64,000 nt of DNA from Massilia sp. W12 (GCF_037300705.1 NZ_CP147776.1:4588001-4652000); one strand, 5' to 3'; shown: positions 29,282 through 38,910, numbered from the stretch's first letter. Translations and numbers: made by a program. Notes: a model not told the origin generated them from the sequence alone.

Positions 29282-30331
29282 TCACGCGGCTTGCTGGCGC
29301 CACCCCGCCAACACCTGCGCCACCTGTTCTGCGCTGATTTGCGCCATGCAGCAGCAGGATTGCGCGCCGTTGCAGCTGTCGCAGCGGCTGGCGGCGCTGA
29401 GGTTTTGCGCGCGGGCGCCGACTGCGCCCCAGCGCGCGATGTGTATCGGCGCAATCGGCGGGAACAGGCCAAGGCAGCGCTGGCCCAGCGCGGCGGCCAT
29501 GTGCAAGGGGCCGGTGCCGCTCGCCACCAGTCCATCGGCATGCGCAATCAGGGCCGCTAATTGCTGCAAGTCCAGCTTGCCGCAGGCATTGCGCACATTC
29601 GCTGATTTGAATAATTCCGGCGCGGCTTGCGCCAGCCATTCCCCTTCGGCTTTGCTGCCGGTGAGCACAAAACTGACTTGCGCATCAGCGGCAAAGGCGC
29701 GCACCAATTCGACAAAGCGCGCAATCGGCCATTCGCGCCCATTGCCATTTGATTTGGGGTGCAAGACAAAACAAGTGCGCTGATCCAGCCAGTCTTTGAC
29801 TTGCTCGCGCGGCGGCGCCTGCAGGCCGCCCCAGGCGATCAGATCGGCAACACTTGGCTGCAGATCGATGCCAAATGGCGTAAGTAATTTGAAATTCAAC
29901 TGCGCTTCATGCCAATCCGATTTGACCCGGCTGAAATGCGCGCGCCGGTTGCAATACAGCCAGTGGTAGAGGCGGTGACTGCTGCCGACGCGCCAGGGCA
30001 CGCGGGCGCGCTTGGCGGCGCGCGCTAACTGTTTGTCCGGGAAGGCGAAAATCACCATGTCCCAGCCGGCCAGCAAATGTTCCGCTTCTGCGGTTTCGCG
30101 CGCCAGCACGCAATCCACCGCCGCCGACAGGCGCACCACCGGGGCGGCATAGGCGCGCACCAGAAAACCGACTTCGATTTGCGGCCAGGTTTGCTTGATG
30201 TAGCCGGCCAAGGGCAGGGTTAACACCACGTCGCCGATATTATCTGTGCGGCAAATCAGAATGCGGCGCACGCCGGGCGGCAGTTGGGGCGTGGCGCTGG
30301 GACGGGAGGCGGTCGGCATGGCGGCGGGCAA
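29282..30331 (-). CDS. Glycosyltransferase family 9 (heptosyltransferase-like)
   Basis: A 349-residue GT9 protein of the ADP-heptose:LPS heptosyltransferase superfamily. Evidence: ILICRTDNIGDVVLTLPL in the first Rossmann half, FVLHPKSNGNGREWP at the start of the nucleotide-sugar half, and ASGTGPLHMAAALGQRCLGLFPP near the C-terminus. The C-terminal part has a cysteine cluster (CDSCNGAQSCCC), unusual but seen in some GT9 proteins. It lies divergent from the O-antigen ligase operon and probably adds a sugar to LPS core; the substrate cannot be read. Confidence 0.85.
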   Translation of the reverse strand: MPAAMPTASRPSATPQLPPGVRRILICRTDNIGDVVLTLPLAGYIKQTWPQIEVGFLVRAYAAPVVRLSAAVDCVLARETAEAEHLLAGWDMVIFAFPDKQLARAAKRARVPWRVGSSHRLYHWLYCNRRAHFSRVKSDWHEAQLNFKLLTPFGIDLQPSVADLIAWGGLQAPPREQVKDWLDQRTCFVLHPKSNGNGREWPIARFVELVRAFAADAQVSFVLTGSKAEGEWLAQAAPELFKSANVRNACGKLDLQQLAALIAHADGLVASGTGPLHMAAALGQRCLGLFPPIAPIHIARWGAVGARAQNLSAASRCDSCNGAQSCCCMAQISAEQVAQVLAGWRQQAA

Positions 30332-30439
30332 AAAGCTGCATTATGCCTGCATATGGCGGGGTTTTGGCTTGGCTCCGGTTTGTTTGGAGCGGCGGCGCTG
30401 TCTTTTCGGGCGGAGCCGGCGCCTTTGTTGGGCCACCGG

Positions 30440-30481
30440 CGTCGGACGCCGGCTTATCGCTGCGCTCAACCCAGTCTACGC
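30440..30481 (+). repeat. Dispersed GTCGGACGC repeat, copy 2
   Basis: It reads CGTCGGACGCCGG, then TTATCGCTGCGCTCAACCCAG and CTACGC. The core TTATCGCTGCGCTCAACC is shared exactly with the inverted copy at 39979-40020. It is followed by a 13-bp tandem duplication (CGCTTGATTGTGC twice, from about 30479). Confidence 0.6.
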
Positions 30482-30529
30482 TTGATTGTGCCGCTTGATT
30501 GTGCCGTTTGAGCGCGGCTTTCATCGTTT

Positions 30530-30557
30530 TTGGCGGGGCGCTGGCTTCCCGTATAAT
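30530..30557 (+). promoter_or_regulatory. Candidate promoter of LPS operon
   Basis: TTGGCG (30530-30535), 16-base spacer and TATAAT (30552-30557), 28 bases upstream of the O-antigen ligase start. Confidence 0.5.
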
Positions 30558-30585
30558 GCCGGCTCCAACTATCCAAGCCCATGCC

Positions 30586-31833
30586 ATGCCCAGCATCAGC
30601 AGCGCCATTCCAAGTCCGAGCGCCGTGCAACACAGCGTTGCGCGCATCTTGTTGTTCGCCTTGCCGGTGTGCGCGCTGACTTCCGCCGGCGGCATGGCCT
30701 TGGTGCAATTGCTGATTCTGATTCTCAGTCTGTGCTGGCTGCGCCCCTTGCGCGCCTGGTATCGCGCGAACTGGCGGCAATATCGCGGCATCGTGCTGGC
30801 TTTTGCCGGCTTCTTCCTGGTTTCCGCCATCCGCGCCGCATTTCATCCCAAACCCTGGGCCGCGCTGGACGGCCCTTTGCGCGTGCTGCTGGCGCTGACG
30901 TGCATCGGTTTTGTGGCCTGGGCGCGCCCGTCCTGGCGCGAGTTTATCGGCGGCGTCTGCCTCGGTGTGCTGGGCGCGTTTTTGCTGGCGCTGGTGCAGC
31001 GCCTGGTGATCGGCATGGGGCGGGTCGATGGCTATACCCACCACCCGATCACTTTCGGCGATCTGGCCTTGGCGATGGGGGTGCTGGCGCTGCTGGCGCT
31101 GCCGGGCTGGCGCGCGCACCGCTGGCTGCGCCTGGCCCCGCCGGCGGCTTTGCTGGCCGGGCTGGCGGTTTCGGTGCTGTCCGGCTCGCGCGGCGGCTGG
31201 CTCGCCCTGCCTCTGCTGGCGGCAGCCCCGCTGCTGGCCGGCAATTGGCGGCTGGCGCGCCAGATCGGCGCTTTGCTGGCCGCCTGCGCCCTGCTATTTG
31301 CGCTGGCCTGGGCGGTTCCCGCCAGCGGCGTGGCGGCGCGCGTCACGCTGGCGGCCACCGAAGCGCGCGGCTATATCGAGCGGCAAGATGCGAATACTTC
31401 GGTGGGCATCCGCCTCGAATTATGGAAAGCCTCCTGGCTAATGTTCCAGCAAGATCCTTTGCTTGGCGTGGGGCGCGACCGGTTCCGTGCCGAATTGCAA
31501 ACCTTGGCGCAAAGCGGCCAGCTGCAACACTCGCTCGCCCTGCAATTTTCCAGCAGCCATAATGATGCGCTGAATATGCTGGCGACTGGCGGCTTGCTGG
31601 ATTTTTCCTGTTTATTGCTGCTGTATGGCGCGCCGCTGCTGCTGTTCCGCCGCACGCTGCAGCGCCATGCGCACGGCCCGCAACACGACGCCGGCTTGGC
31701 AGGCATTTTGCTGGTGCTGTGTTTCATCGGTTTTGGATTGACCGATGTCATGTTCTGGCTGATGATGCCCAAAGTGTTTTATGTCATGTTCGTCGGCGTC
31801 TTGGCCGGCTATTGTTTGCAAGAGGAAGCATGA
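30586..31833 (+). CDS. O-antigen ligase family membrane protein
   Basis: A 415-residue polytopic inner-membrane protein with about ten hydrophobic segments. The large periplasmic loop and following helix carry the ligase-family features: GSRGGWLALPLL, then SVGIRLELWKASWLMFQQDPLLGVG and the SSSHNDALNMLATGGLL segment with the conserved histidine. WaaL-type enzymes join O-antigen to lipid A-core in the periplasm; polysaccharide ligases and glycan polymerases share the fold. The ATG at 30586 is taken; an earlier in-frame ATG (30556) falls inside the promoter. The stop overlaps the next ATG (ATGA), so it is coupled to the flippase gene. Confidence 0.85.
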   Translation: MPSISSAIPSPSAVQHSVARILLFALPVCALTSAGGMALVQLLILILSLCWLRPLRAWYRANWRQYRGIVLAFAGFFLVSAIRAAFHPKPWAALDGPLRVLLALTCIGFVAWARPSWREFIGGVCLGVLGAFLLALVQRLVIGMGRVDGYTHHPITFGDLALAMGVLALLALPGWRAHRWLRLAPPAALLAGLAVSVLSGSRGGWLALPLLAAAPLLAGNWRLARQIGALLAACALLFALAWAVPASGVAARVTLAATEARGYIERQDANTSVGIRLELWKASWLMFQQDPLLGVGRDRFRAELQTLAQSGQLQHSLALQFSSSHNDALNMLATGGLLDFSCLLLLYGAPLLLFRRTLQRHAHGPQHDAGLAGILLVLCFIGFGLTDVMFWLMMPKVFYVMFVGVLAGYCLQEEA

Positions 31834-33572
31834 AATCACGCAGCCTGCTGGCGCGGCTGCTGCAAGCCGCCCACCCCTACCGCAGTCGCATGTATCTGTC
31901 ATTTCTGTGCATGATAGGCACAGCGATCACAGAAACCCTGTTCCCCAAGGTGCTGCAAATCATGCTCGACGATGGCTTTGGCCATAAGCCCGGCTTTGCT
32001 TTGTGGATGGTGCCAGCCGCCCTGATTTCTTTATTTGTTGTGCGCGGGCTGTGTACTTTTTCCGCCGCCTATCTGAGCAACTGGGCCATCAGCCGCGTGC
32101 TGCGCGATTTGCGCCGTCAGATGTTTGTGCGTCTGCTGCATCTGCCGGTGGCGCGCTTTGCGCAGGAATCGGCAGCGCGCATGATGAACACCATGGTGGC
32201 CGAAGCGCGTCAGGTGGTGGAAATGTTCACCCATGTGTTTTTAGCGATTGTGCGCGACGGCTTGATCGTGATCGGCTTGCTGGGCTATCTGTTTCTGGAA
32301 AATTGGCGCTTAACCATCGTCACCCTGATTCTGGTGCCCTGCAGTGCGGCGCTGGCGCGTATTTCGGCGCGCCGCCTGCGCAAGCTGAACCGCTCGAATC
32401 AGCAAATCACCGAAGAAATGACGCAAGTGATTGATGAAGCCGCACGCGGCCATCAAGTGATCCGGATTTTTTCCGGCGAAGCGTATGAAAGCAAACGCTT
32501 TGAACAGCGCAGCGACACCCTGCTGGGCTTTTCGCGCCGGATTACCGTGGCCGCCGCCGCCACCGTACCTATCAATCAGCTTTTATCCGCGCTGGCGGTT
32601 TCGGCGGTGGTGATGATTGCGCTGCATCAATCGAAAACCGACCCGTCCGTCACCGCCGGCTCGTTTGCCGGCTTCATGGCCGGCATGCTGATGCTGCTGG
32701 CGCCTTTGAAACGCTTAGCGGAAGTGAATGGCCCGCTGCAGCGCGGCTTAACGTCGGCGGAAGCGGTGTACGCCTTGATCGACAGTGAAATCGAAGCCAA
32801 TCCCGGCACGCATCAAACCCCGCGCGCGCAAGGCAAGCTGGCCTTTGAAGAGGTGCATTTCACTTATCCGAACAGCGACAATCCGGCCTTGCGCGGCATT
32901 TCTCTGACCATTGCGCCGGGCGAAACCGTGGCCCTGGTCGGCGCCTCGGGCGGCGGCAAGAGCACGCTGGCGCATCTGGCGGCGCGCTTTTATGCGCCGG
33001 ATACGGGCCGCATCCTGCTCGACGATGTGGCTTACCCGGCATGGGAATTGAAAAACCTGCGCACTCAAATCTCTCTGGTCAGCCAAAACGTGGTTTTATT
33101 CAACGATACGCTGGCGGCGAATATCGCGTATGGTGTGGAAGAAATCGACCAGGCGCGTTTGCAAGCGGCGGTGCAGGCGGCGTATTTGCAGGAAGTGGTG
33201 GATAAATTGCCGCAAGGCTTGCAAACTGAGATTGGCGACAACGGCATGCGCCTGTCCGGCGGGCAGCGTCAACGGGTGGCGATTGCGCGCGCGATTTACA
33301 AAAATGCGCCGCTCTTGATTTTGGACGAAGCCACTTCGGCGCTGGACAATGAATCCGAGCGTGCGGTGCAAGCCGCGCTGGATCGCCTGATGAGCGGCTG
33401 CAGCACGCTGGTGATTGCGCACCGCCTCTCGACGATTGAGCGCGCCGACCGCATTCTGGTGGTGGAAGGCGGACGGATTGTGGAAGCGGGCCGGCATCAG
33501 GAATTATTGGCGCAGGGCGGGGTGTACGCCAATCTCTATCATCTGCAATTTCGCAAGGAGCAACAGGCATGA
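31830..33572 (+). CDS. msbA: MsbA-type lipid A ABC exporter
   Basis: A 580-residue half-transporter: six transmembrane helices (residues about 20-300) followed by an ATPase domain with Walker A VGASGGGKSTL, Q-loop LVSQNVVLF, signature MRLSGGQRQR, Walker B LLILDEATSALD and switch histidine IAHRLST. Length and domain order match MsbA, which flips lipid A-core across the inner membrane. AGAGGAAGC precedes the ATG. It overlaps its neighbours on both sides by four bases (ATGA), inside a ligase-msbA-waaF operon, which supports the LPS role over drug export. Confidence 0.9.
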   Translation: MKSRSLLARLLQAAHPYRSRMYLSFLCMIGTAITETLFPKVLQIMLDDGFGHKPGFALWMVPAALISLFVVRGLCTFSAAYLSNWAISRVLRDLRRQMFVRLLHLPVARFAQESAARMMNTMVAEARQVVEMFTHVFLAIVRDGLIVIGLLGYLFLENWRLTIVTLILVPCSAALARISARRLRKLNRSNQQITEEMTQVIDEAARGHQVIRIFSGEAYESKRFEQRSDTLLGFSRRITVAAAATVPINQLLSALAVSAVVMIALHQSKTDPSVTAGSFAGFMAGMLMLLAPLKRLAEVNGPLQRGLTSAEAVYALIDSEIEANPGTHQTPRAQGKLAFEEVHFTYPNSDNPALRGISLTIAPGETVALVGASGGGKSTLAHLAARFYAPDTGRILLDDVAYPAWELKNLRTQISLVSQNVVLFNDTLAANIAYGVEEIDQARLQAAVQAAYLQEVVDKLPQGLQTEIGDNGMRLSGGQRQRVAIARAIYKNAPLLILDEATSALDNESERAVQAALDRLMSGCSTLVIAHRLSTIERADRILVVEGGRIVEAGRHQELLAQGGVYANLYHLQFRKEQQA

Positions 33573-34639
33573 GCGGCGCGAATACAGAATTGCATGCGCT
33601 CACACAGCGCATCCTGATTATCTCCCCTAACTGGATCGGCGACGCCGTGATGGCGCAGCCCTTATTGCGCTTGCTCAAAGACGCCCATCCGGAGCGCAGC
33701 ATTGATGTGTTATGCCCGCCTTCCGCCGCCGCCGTGTGGCGCGCCATGGCCGAAGTCGAGGAAGTGGTGGAAACCCCGTTTCGCCACGGCGCTTTGCAAT
33801 TGCGCGAACGCTGGCAGCTGGCGCAGGTATTGCGCAAGCGCGGCTATCTGGAAGCCTATGTCTTGCCGAATACCTTGAAATACGCCCTGATTCCCTGGCT
33901 GGCCGGGATTCCGCGCCGCATCGGCTACAAGGGTGAATCGCGCTATGGCCTGTTGAATGTGATGCACCATGACGATGGCGATGCGCCGCGCGCCATGGTG
34001 CCGTTTTACGCCGCCCTGGCCACGCCGCCGGCGCCGCAAGCGCCGCCGCTGCACACCCTGCCGCGCCCGCGTTTGACGGTGGGCGAAACGGAAATCAAGC
34101 GCGCCATGGGCTTTGCCGCGCTGCAGCCGAATTGGCCGGTCGTGGTGTTTGCGCCGGGCGCTGAATTCGGCTCCGCCAAACGCTGGCCGGCGCGCCATTT
34201 TGCCGAGCTGGCCGGGCTGGTCTGGCAAACCCTGCCGTATGCGCAAGTGATTTTGCTCGGCTCGAAAAAAGATATGGCGGTGTGTGAAAAAATCGTCGCC
34301 ATCGAGCCGCGCGTGCGCAATCTGGCCGGTCTGACCCAGCTGTCCGACGCCATTCACTTGATTGCGAATGCGGTGGCGGTGGTCTCCAATGATTCCGGTC
34401 TGATGCATATCGCTTCCGCACTGAACCGCCCGGTGCTGGCGCTATACGGCCCGACTGACCCTGATCATGCGCCGCCCTTTTCCGATGTCGCCAAAGCCCT
34501 TTCGCTGCGGCTGGCCTGCGCACCCTGCCGCGAACGGCGCTGCCCGCTCGGACATCGCGAATGCATGCGCAAGATGACGGCCGATTTCGTGTACCAGGAA
34601 TTCAAACCCATGCTGCAATCGGCGGCGGAACAGGAATAA
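33569..34639 (+). CDS. waaF: Lipopolysaccharide heptosyltransferase II
   Basis: A 356-residue GT9 enzyme adding the second heptose to LPS inner core. Typical WaaF segments: ILIISPNWIGDAVMAQPLL at the start, LPNTLKYALIPWLAGIPRR, VVFAPGAEFGSAKRWP (nucleotide-sugar binding), VVSNDSGLMHIASAL and LYGPTDPDHAPP. Coupled to msbA through an ATGA overlap. The presence of this enzyme implies a heptose-containing LPS core. Confidence 0.95.
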   Translation: MSGANTELHALTQRILIISPNWIGDAVMAQPLLRLLKDAHPERSIDVLCPPSAAAVWRAMAEVEEVVETPFRHGALQLRERWQLAQVLRKRGYLEAYVLPNTLKYALIPWLAGIPRRIGYKGESRYGLLNVMHHDDGDAPRAMVPFYAALATPPAPQAPPLHTLPRPRLTVGETEIKRAMGFAALQPNWPVVVFAPGAEFGSAKRWPARHFAELAGLVWQTLPYAQVILLGSKKDMAVCEKIVAIEPRVRNLAGLTQLSDAIHLIANAVAVVSNDSGLMHIASALNRPVLALYGPTDPDHAPPFSDVAKALSLRLACAPCRERRCPLGHRECMRKMTADFVYQEFKPMLQSAAEQE

Positions 34640-34648
34640 GCGATTGTC

Positions 34649-35713
34649 ATGAAGTCAGTACGTTCTGTCTTGAGCATCCTGGTATTGGCTGGCATGCTGA
34701 GCGGCGCAGGCGCGCAGGCCGCCAACCCGCCACAGAAATCCGCGCCGGCCAAAAAAACGCCGAAAAGCGCGCCCAAAGCCAACCCGCCTGGCGCGGCGCA
34801 AACGATTCTGACGCCGATTGATGACGCCGGCCATACGCGGGCGCCGAATCTGTGCCCTGATCTGAGCAGCTGTATTGACAGCATTCTGGCCAATGCCGGC
34901 CAATTTGATATGCGCAACACGATGGAAGCAATGTGGCGCATGCAACAATTTCCCGCCCAAAAACGCGGCTTGGGGCAAACTTCCGGCGAATGGCAAAAAC
35001 GCGCCCGCGCCACACTGGAAGCCGGCGACTTGAAAGGCGCGCTGGACTTGTTGCGCGCCGCCTTGACGATCAATCCCGGCAATGAATTGCTGCATATCGA
35101 ACTCGGCATGATGCTCTTGCAAAGCGGCGATCTGGCGCAGGCGGAGCGGAGTTTTCAGCAAGCGCTGCAATTAATTCCCTGGCGCACCCAGGCCTGGGAA
35201 GGACTGGCCCTGAACTACCAGGCCCAGGCGCAAGACGACAAGGCGGCGGCGGCGCTGGCGGTAGCCTGGGAATGGGCGATGAACAAATCCGCCTACAAAG
35301 CCGCACTGGCGGGCAAAACCAAACAGGCGATGTACGCCAAAGCGCTGGAATTGATCAACCGGCGCAATGAACAAACCATCGCCGCCTGGGAAAAAGTGCG
35401 GCAGGACAATCTGCAAGCGCCCGCAGATTGGCGCCAGCCGGTTTTGATTGAACGCGAAGGCTTTCAATGCAACGCGCCGCAATATCCCATGCAAGCCTTG
35501 CGGAATGGCGAAGAAGGCACGGTGCAGATGGATTTTTTACTGGAGCAAAACGGCCTGGTGCTGGACACCCGCATCAGCCAATCCTCCGGCGTGAATGATC
35601 TGGACGCCGCCGCCCGCCTGTCCCTGGCGACCTGCTTTGGCGTGCGCGTGCCGCCGCAGGGCCTGGGCGGACGGATTTTGCTCAGCACCCGCTACGTGTG
35701 GAAACTGGAATAG
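34649..35713 (+). CDS. Exported TPR protein with TonB-like C-terminus
   Basis: A 354-residue protein with a signal peptide (MKSVRSVLSILVLAGMLSG..AQA), a Lys/Pro/Ala-rich linker (residues 25-50), TPR-like repeats (about 115-180: LEAGDLKGALDLLRAALTI and LQSGDLAQAERSFQQALQL) and a C-terminal TonB-type domain (YPMQALRNGEEGTVQMDFLL ... VNDLDAAARLSL). The TonB domain lacks a membrane anchor at this position, so the protein probably works in the periplasm as an adaptor. It starts 9 bases after waaF. Exact role unknown. Confidence 0.75.
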   Translation: MKSVRSVLSILVLAGMLSGAGAQAANPPQKSAPAKKTPKSAPKANPPGAAQTILTPIDDAGHTRAPNLCPDLSSCIDSILANAGQFDMRNTMEAMWRMQQFPAQKRGLGQTSGEWQKRARATLEAGDLKGALDLLRAALTINPGNELLHIELGMMLLQSGDLAQAERSFQQALQLIPWRTQAWEGLALNYQAQAQDDKAAAALAVAWEWAMNKSAYKAALAGKTKQAMYAKALELINRRNEQTIAAWEKVRQDNLQAPADWRQPVLIEREGFQCNAPQYPMQALRNGEEGTVQMDFLLEQNGLVLDTRISQSSGVNDLDAAARLSLATCFGVRVPPQGLGGRILLSTRYVWKLE

Positions 35714-35809
35714 CAGCACATCATGCAAGGCGCCCGCAGCGTGGCCGTATGGCAAACTTTAGCGCGGCGCCGCTTTCAAACCATCTCTGCCAGCCTGAAG
35801 GAGTCAAGC

Positions 35810-36325
35810 ATGCGCCCCACCCTGTCCGCCGCCACCCTGCTCTTGCTATTGTGCGCCGGCGCCCTGTCCGGCTGCGCCTGGTTTAAAAAACGCAGCCCGC
35901 CGCCAGCCGCCGCCAGCCCGGCCCCCGTGCTGCTGGGCAAACTGCCCTGCGCCATGCAATTGCCGCACAGCTGGCGCGTGCAGCAATTTGACGGTCTGAC
36001 CCAGGCCAGCGATGGCGCCGGCAATCTGGTGGTGAATGCCGGGGTGGGCGGCGTGGATGAGACCCGCAAAACCTGGCAGGCGCTGCGCAAAGTGCGCAAA
36101 CAATATGAAGACAACAGCCAGCGCTGGTTTGCCGAAGTGGCGTCCGACGCTGCTCACGCCGGCCTGCGCAGCTATATCGGCATCGTTGGCGATGCGCGAC
36201 AAAGCTGTTTGCTGCAACTGTATTTACCGCCGGAACAGGAGATGCAAGCGCTGACGCTGTGGCGCGCTTTGCAATGGCCGCACCGCACGCCGCCACGCTA
36301 TCCGGTGGGCGACGCCGCGCAATAA
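35810..36325 (+). CDS. Predicted lipoprotein
   Basis: A 171-residue protein with a lipoprotein signal: MRPTLSAATLLLLLCAGALSGCAWF, lipobox LSGC, mature Cys at about residue 22. The body is not recognised; it has two further cysteines and a mixed alpha/beta look. GAAGGAG precedes the ATG at 35810. It follows the TPR/TonB gene after 96 bases and may be co-transcribed. Confidence 0.7.
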   Translation: MRPTLSAATLLLLLCAGALSGCAWFKKRSPPPAAASPAPVLLGKLPCAMQLPHSWRVQQFDGLTQASDGAGNLVVNAGVGGVDETRKTWQALRKVRKQYEDNSQRWFAEVASDAAHAGLRSYIGIVGDARQSCLLQLYLPPEQEMQALTLWRALQWPHRTPPRYPVGDAAQ

Positions 36326-36327
36326 CA

Positions 36328-36945
36328 TCACGCCAAATCGATGGGCGCGGCGCATTCCGGCTTCAAACCCTGGCGCCCGGCGTAGGCGGCGCGAATCGCC
36401 GCCAGATCCTGCTCCCGGTCGCCGCTTAGCATAATGAAATCGGTGACGCCGATTTCGCGCTTGCCATAATCAATAAAACCCAAGCCAAGCGGGGCCTGCG
36501 CTTGCAAGGCGATGTGATAGAAACCGCTGCGCCATTGCGGCTGATAGCGGCGCGTGCCTTCCGGCGACATCGCCAGCCAAAACCAATCAGCCTCACGCAT
36601 ACGCGCCGCCAATTGCGCGCTGGCCCCGGTTTGCACATTCCGCACCACCGGCTCACCGCCCCAGGAACGCAAAATGCGGCCAAATAAAAATCCACACACG
36701 CCGCGAAACAGGCTTTCCTTACCGATCCAATTGATATGCACCCCGCAACACCATTTGGCCAGCATGCCCACCGGGAAATCCCAGTTGGATGTATGCGGGT
36801 ACACGATCAACACCCCGCGCGGGCCTGGAAACGGCGCCAGCAATAAGCGCCAACCCAGGCGCAGCAACAACCACAAGGCCAGTTTTTGCTTGAGGGTGCG
36901 CATCTGCGCCTGGCTGACGCAATGCTCCTGACGGGTATCAGACAT
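36328..36945 (-). CDS. Lysophospholipid acyltransferase-family protein
   Basis: A 205-residue membrane-associated acyltransferase. The catalytic HX4D motif is HTSNWD (about residue 50), the second block is KESLFRGVCGFLFGRILRSWGG, and the FAMSPEGTR-like block is LAMSPEGTRRY. This is the PlsC fold; the short single-domain form matches 1-acylglycerol-3-phosphate acyltransferase-like proteins of unknown substrate. The ATG at 36943-36945 (MSDTRQEHC) is taken. It ends 2 bases from the convergent lipoprotein gene. Confidence 0.8.
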   Translation of the reverse strand: MSDTRQEHCVSQAQMRTLKQKLALWLLLRLGWRLLLAPFPGPRGVLIVYPHTSNWDFPVGMLAKWCCGVHINWIGKESLFRGVCGFLFGRILRSWGGEPVVRNVQTGASAQLAARMREADWFWLAMSPEGTRRYQPQWRSGFYHIALQAQAPLGLGFIDYGKREIGVTDFIMLSGDREQDLAAIRAAYAGRQGLKPECAAPIDLA

Positions 36946-37123
36946 GATGTGATTCCGGAAAAATGTTGCTTTTGAGCACAGATAAAGCCGCATTATAGGC
37001 CGCTAACATGCGCAAACATGCAGTTTGGCCGCAGATTGCCTATAATTTATCTATCCGCCTGCCTGACGCTCCCTCCTTCCCGCGCCCGGCTTTTTCCTGA
37101 CTACCCTGCTGCCTGGAGTTTGC

Positions 37124-37777
37124 ATGACCTCCGAAACCGTCGATTTCTGGTTCGATGTGATCAGTCCCTATGCCTGGCTGGCGGCGCACGAATTGCCGCG
37201 TTTGCAACAGGCCGGCCTGCAAATCCGCGCCCGCCCCGTGCTGTTCGCCGCACTTTTGAATGCGCATGGCAATCTGGGGCCGGCGGAAATTCCGGCAAAG
37301 CGCGCCCATCTGGCGCATGATGTGCTGCACCGCGCCACCATGCGCGGTCTGAATTTTCAAGGGCCGCCGCATCACCCCTTCAATCCCCTGCTGGCATTGC
37401 GCATGTGTTGCGCCCAAAGCGATGACGCGCAGCGTCTGACGCTGGCGACCCGCCTCATGCGCGCCGCCTGGGAAGAAGGCGCAGACCTGGAACAGCCGGC
37501 GCAACTGCAAGCGCTGGCTGCTGCCTGCGGCCAGGACGGCGCCGCGCTGCTGGCCGCCGCCGCCAGCGCGGCAGTGAAACAAAGCTTGCAAGCCAATGCC
37601 GAGGCCGCCCTGGCCGCCGGCGTATTCGGCGTGCCCACCCTGGAATGGCGCGGTGAATTATTCTGGGGGGCTGACCGGATTGAACATATGCTCTGGCGCC
37701 AGGCTGGCCACAGGCCCGACCTGGAACGCATTCCCACCATCCTGGCGCGCCCTGCCAGCGCGCGCCGCAAACCATGA
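37124..37777 (+). CDS. 2-hydroxychromene-2-carboxylate isomerase-like (DsbA family)
   Basis: A 217-residue thioredoxin-fold protein of the DsbA/GST-kappa group: VDFWFDVISPYAWLAAHELP at the start, with the serine of the SPY motif in the glutathione site, and GVFGVPTLEWRGELFWGADR near the end. The family includes NahD isomerases but many chromosomal members have unknown substrates. GGAGTTTGC precedes the ATG. It overlaps the next gene by four bases. Confidence 0.85.
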   Translation: MTSETVDFWFDVISPYAWLAAHELPRLQQAGLQIRARPVLFAALLNAHGNLGPAEIPAKRAHLAHDVLHRATMRGLNFQGPPHHPFNPLLALRMCCAQSDDAQRLTLATRLMRAAWEEGADLEQPAQLQALAAACGQDGAALLAAAASAAVKQSLQANAEAALAAGVFGVPTLEWRGELFWGADRIEHMLWRQAGHRPDLERIPTILARPASARRKP

Positions 37778-38253
37778 CTGGACTCGCCATGATCGTCCTG
37801 CTCGACCCCAAACAAGACGCCGCCGCCCTGCACCATCTGTGGCAAAGCGCATACCGGCAAGAAGCTGATTTGCTGGGCGTGACCGATTTTCCACCCCTCA
37901 AAGTCAGCCGTGAAGAATTGCAAACCTCGCCCGCCCAGTGGTTTGGCGTGTGGCAAGGCGGCGCCCAATTACTGGCCGCCTGCGCAGTCGAAGCGCAAAA
38001 CGATCACCACTTGATCAGCGCCATGCTGGTGGCGCCGCAAGCCCAGCGCCAGGGCCATGGCCGGCGTCTGCTGACCCATGTGTGCGAACGGCATCACGCC
38101 AAGCGCTTGCGGGTCGGCACAGCGCAAGCCAACCGGCCCGCCCTCGCGCTGTATGCACAAGCCGGCTTTGTTGCGGTCAAGCAACAGCAACTCCCCCTGC
38201 AGCAAGGCTGGCTTGATTATCTGGTGCTGGAAAAAGCCGCGCAAACGATGTAA
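37774..38253 (+). CDS. GNAT-family N-acetyltransferase
   Basis: A 159-residue protein with the GNAT acetyl-CoA motif: ISAMLVAPQAQRQGHGRRLL (R-Q-G-H-G-R/A pattern, about residues 80-100) and the C-terminal NRPALALYAQAGFVAV. The ATG at 37774 overlaps the preceding stop (ATGA); an ATG 15 bases later is possible. Substrate unknown. Confidence 0.85.
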   Translation: MTGLAMIVLLDPKQDAAALHHLWQSAYRQEADLLGVTDFPPLKVSREELQTSPAQWFGVWQGGAQLLAACAVEAQNDHHLISAMLVAPQAQRQGHGRRLLTHVCERHHAKRLRVGTAQANRPALALYAQAGFVAVKQQQLPLQQGWLDYLVLEKAAQTM

Positions 38254-38301
38254 ACAGAAAGCAGAAGCCGGCAATCACGCACGGCAAGCAGGGAGGCTGG
38301 C

Positions 38302-38910
38302 ATGTTGTATAGCAAATTGATTTTATTGCTGCTTTTGTTGTTCTCCTGCCTTCCCTTGCTGGCGGCGTCCTGGCTGGTGGATCACAACAACAGCAGCGCC
38401 TGGTTTGCCGTCGGCTATCTGGGCAATGGACAAGTCAAAGGCCGTCTGGCGGTGCAAGCCGGGCGGGTCGAATTCGACCGCCAGGCCCAGCTGGCGCAAG
38501 GTGAAATCGGCTTCGATATGAATTCGGTGCAAACCGGGCGCAGCAATCTGGATCATTTCATCAAATCCGCCTCCATCTTTGACAGTGCAAACTATCCCGA
38601 CATGCGTTTTCGCGCCATGCGCCTGGAATTTGACGGCCTGCGCCTGCAGGCTGCGCACGGAGAATTGCAGTTGCGCGGCGTGACGCGCCCGGTGCGGCTG
38701 GAAGTGAAACGGCTGAGCTGCGCCGATCAATTACCCCATCTGTTTGAAAGCGGGCGCAACCTGGATGACAATCTGGAGCGCGCCTACTGCCAGGCGGAAT
38801 TCGTGACCTCGATTTCGCGCAGCCAATTCGGCATGGATGCCTATTCGCTGCTGGTGAAAGATGAAGTGGACATCGCCGCGCAATTGGTCTTGCAAAGGAT
38901 GGCGCCGTGA
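38302..38910 (+). CDS. YceI-family periplasmic protein
   Basis: A 202-residue protein with a signal peptide (MLYSKLILLLLLLFSCLPLLAA). YceI beta-barrel features: SWLVDHNNSSAWFAVGYLG, FDMNSVQTG, DSANYPDMRFRA, LQLRGVTRPVRLEV and SRSQFGMDAYS. YceI proteins are lipocalin-like carriers of isoprenoid-type lipids. It is the first of a tandem pair with the next gene. Confidence 0.88.
   Translation: MLYSKLILLLLLLFSCLPLLAASWLVDHNNSSAWFAVGYLGNGQVKGRLAVQAGRVEFDRQAQLAQGEIGFDMNSVQTGRSNLDHFIKSASIFDSANYPDMRFRAMRLEFDGLRLQAAHGELQLRGVTRPVRLEVKRLSCADQLPHLFESGRNLDDNLERAYCQAEFVTSISRSQFGMDAYSLLVKDEVDIAAQLVLQRMAP

Noticed and set aside
29282-34639. Calling the first GT9 gene waaC
   Set aside because: It is on the opposite strand from waaF and the family motifs do not discriminate WaaC from other GT9 enzymes.
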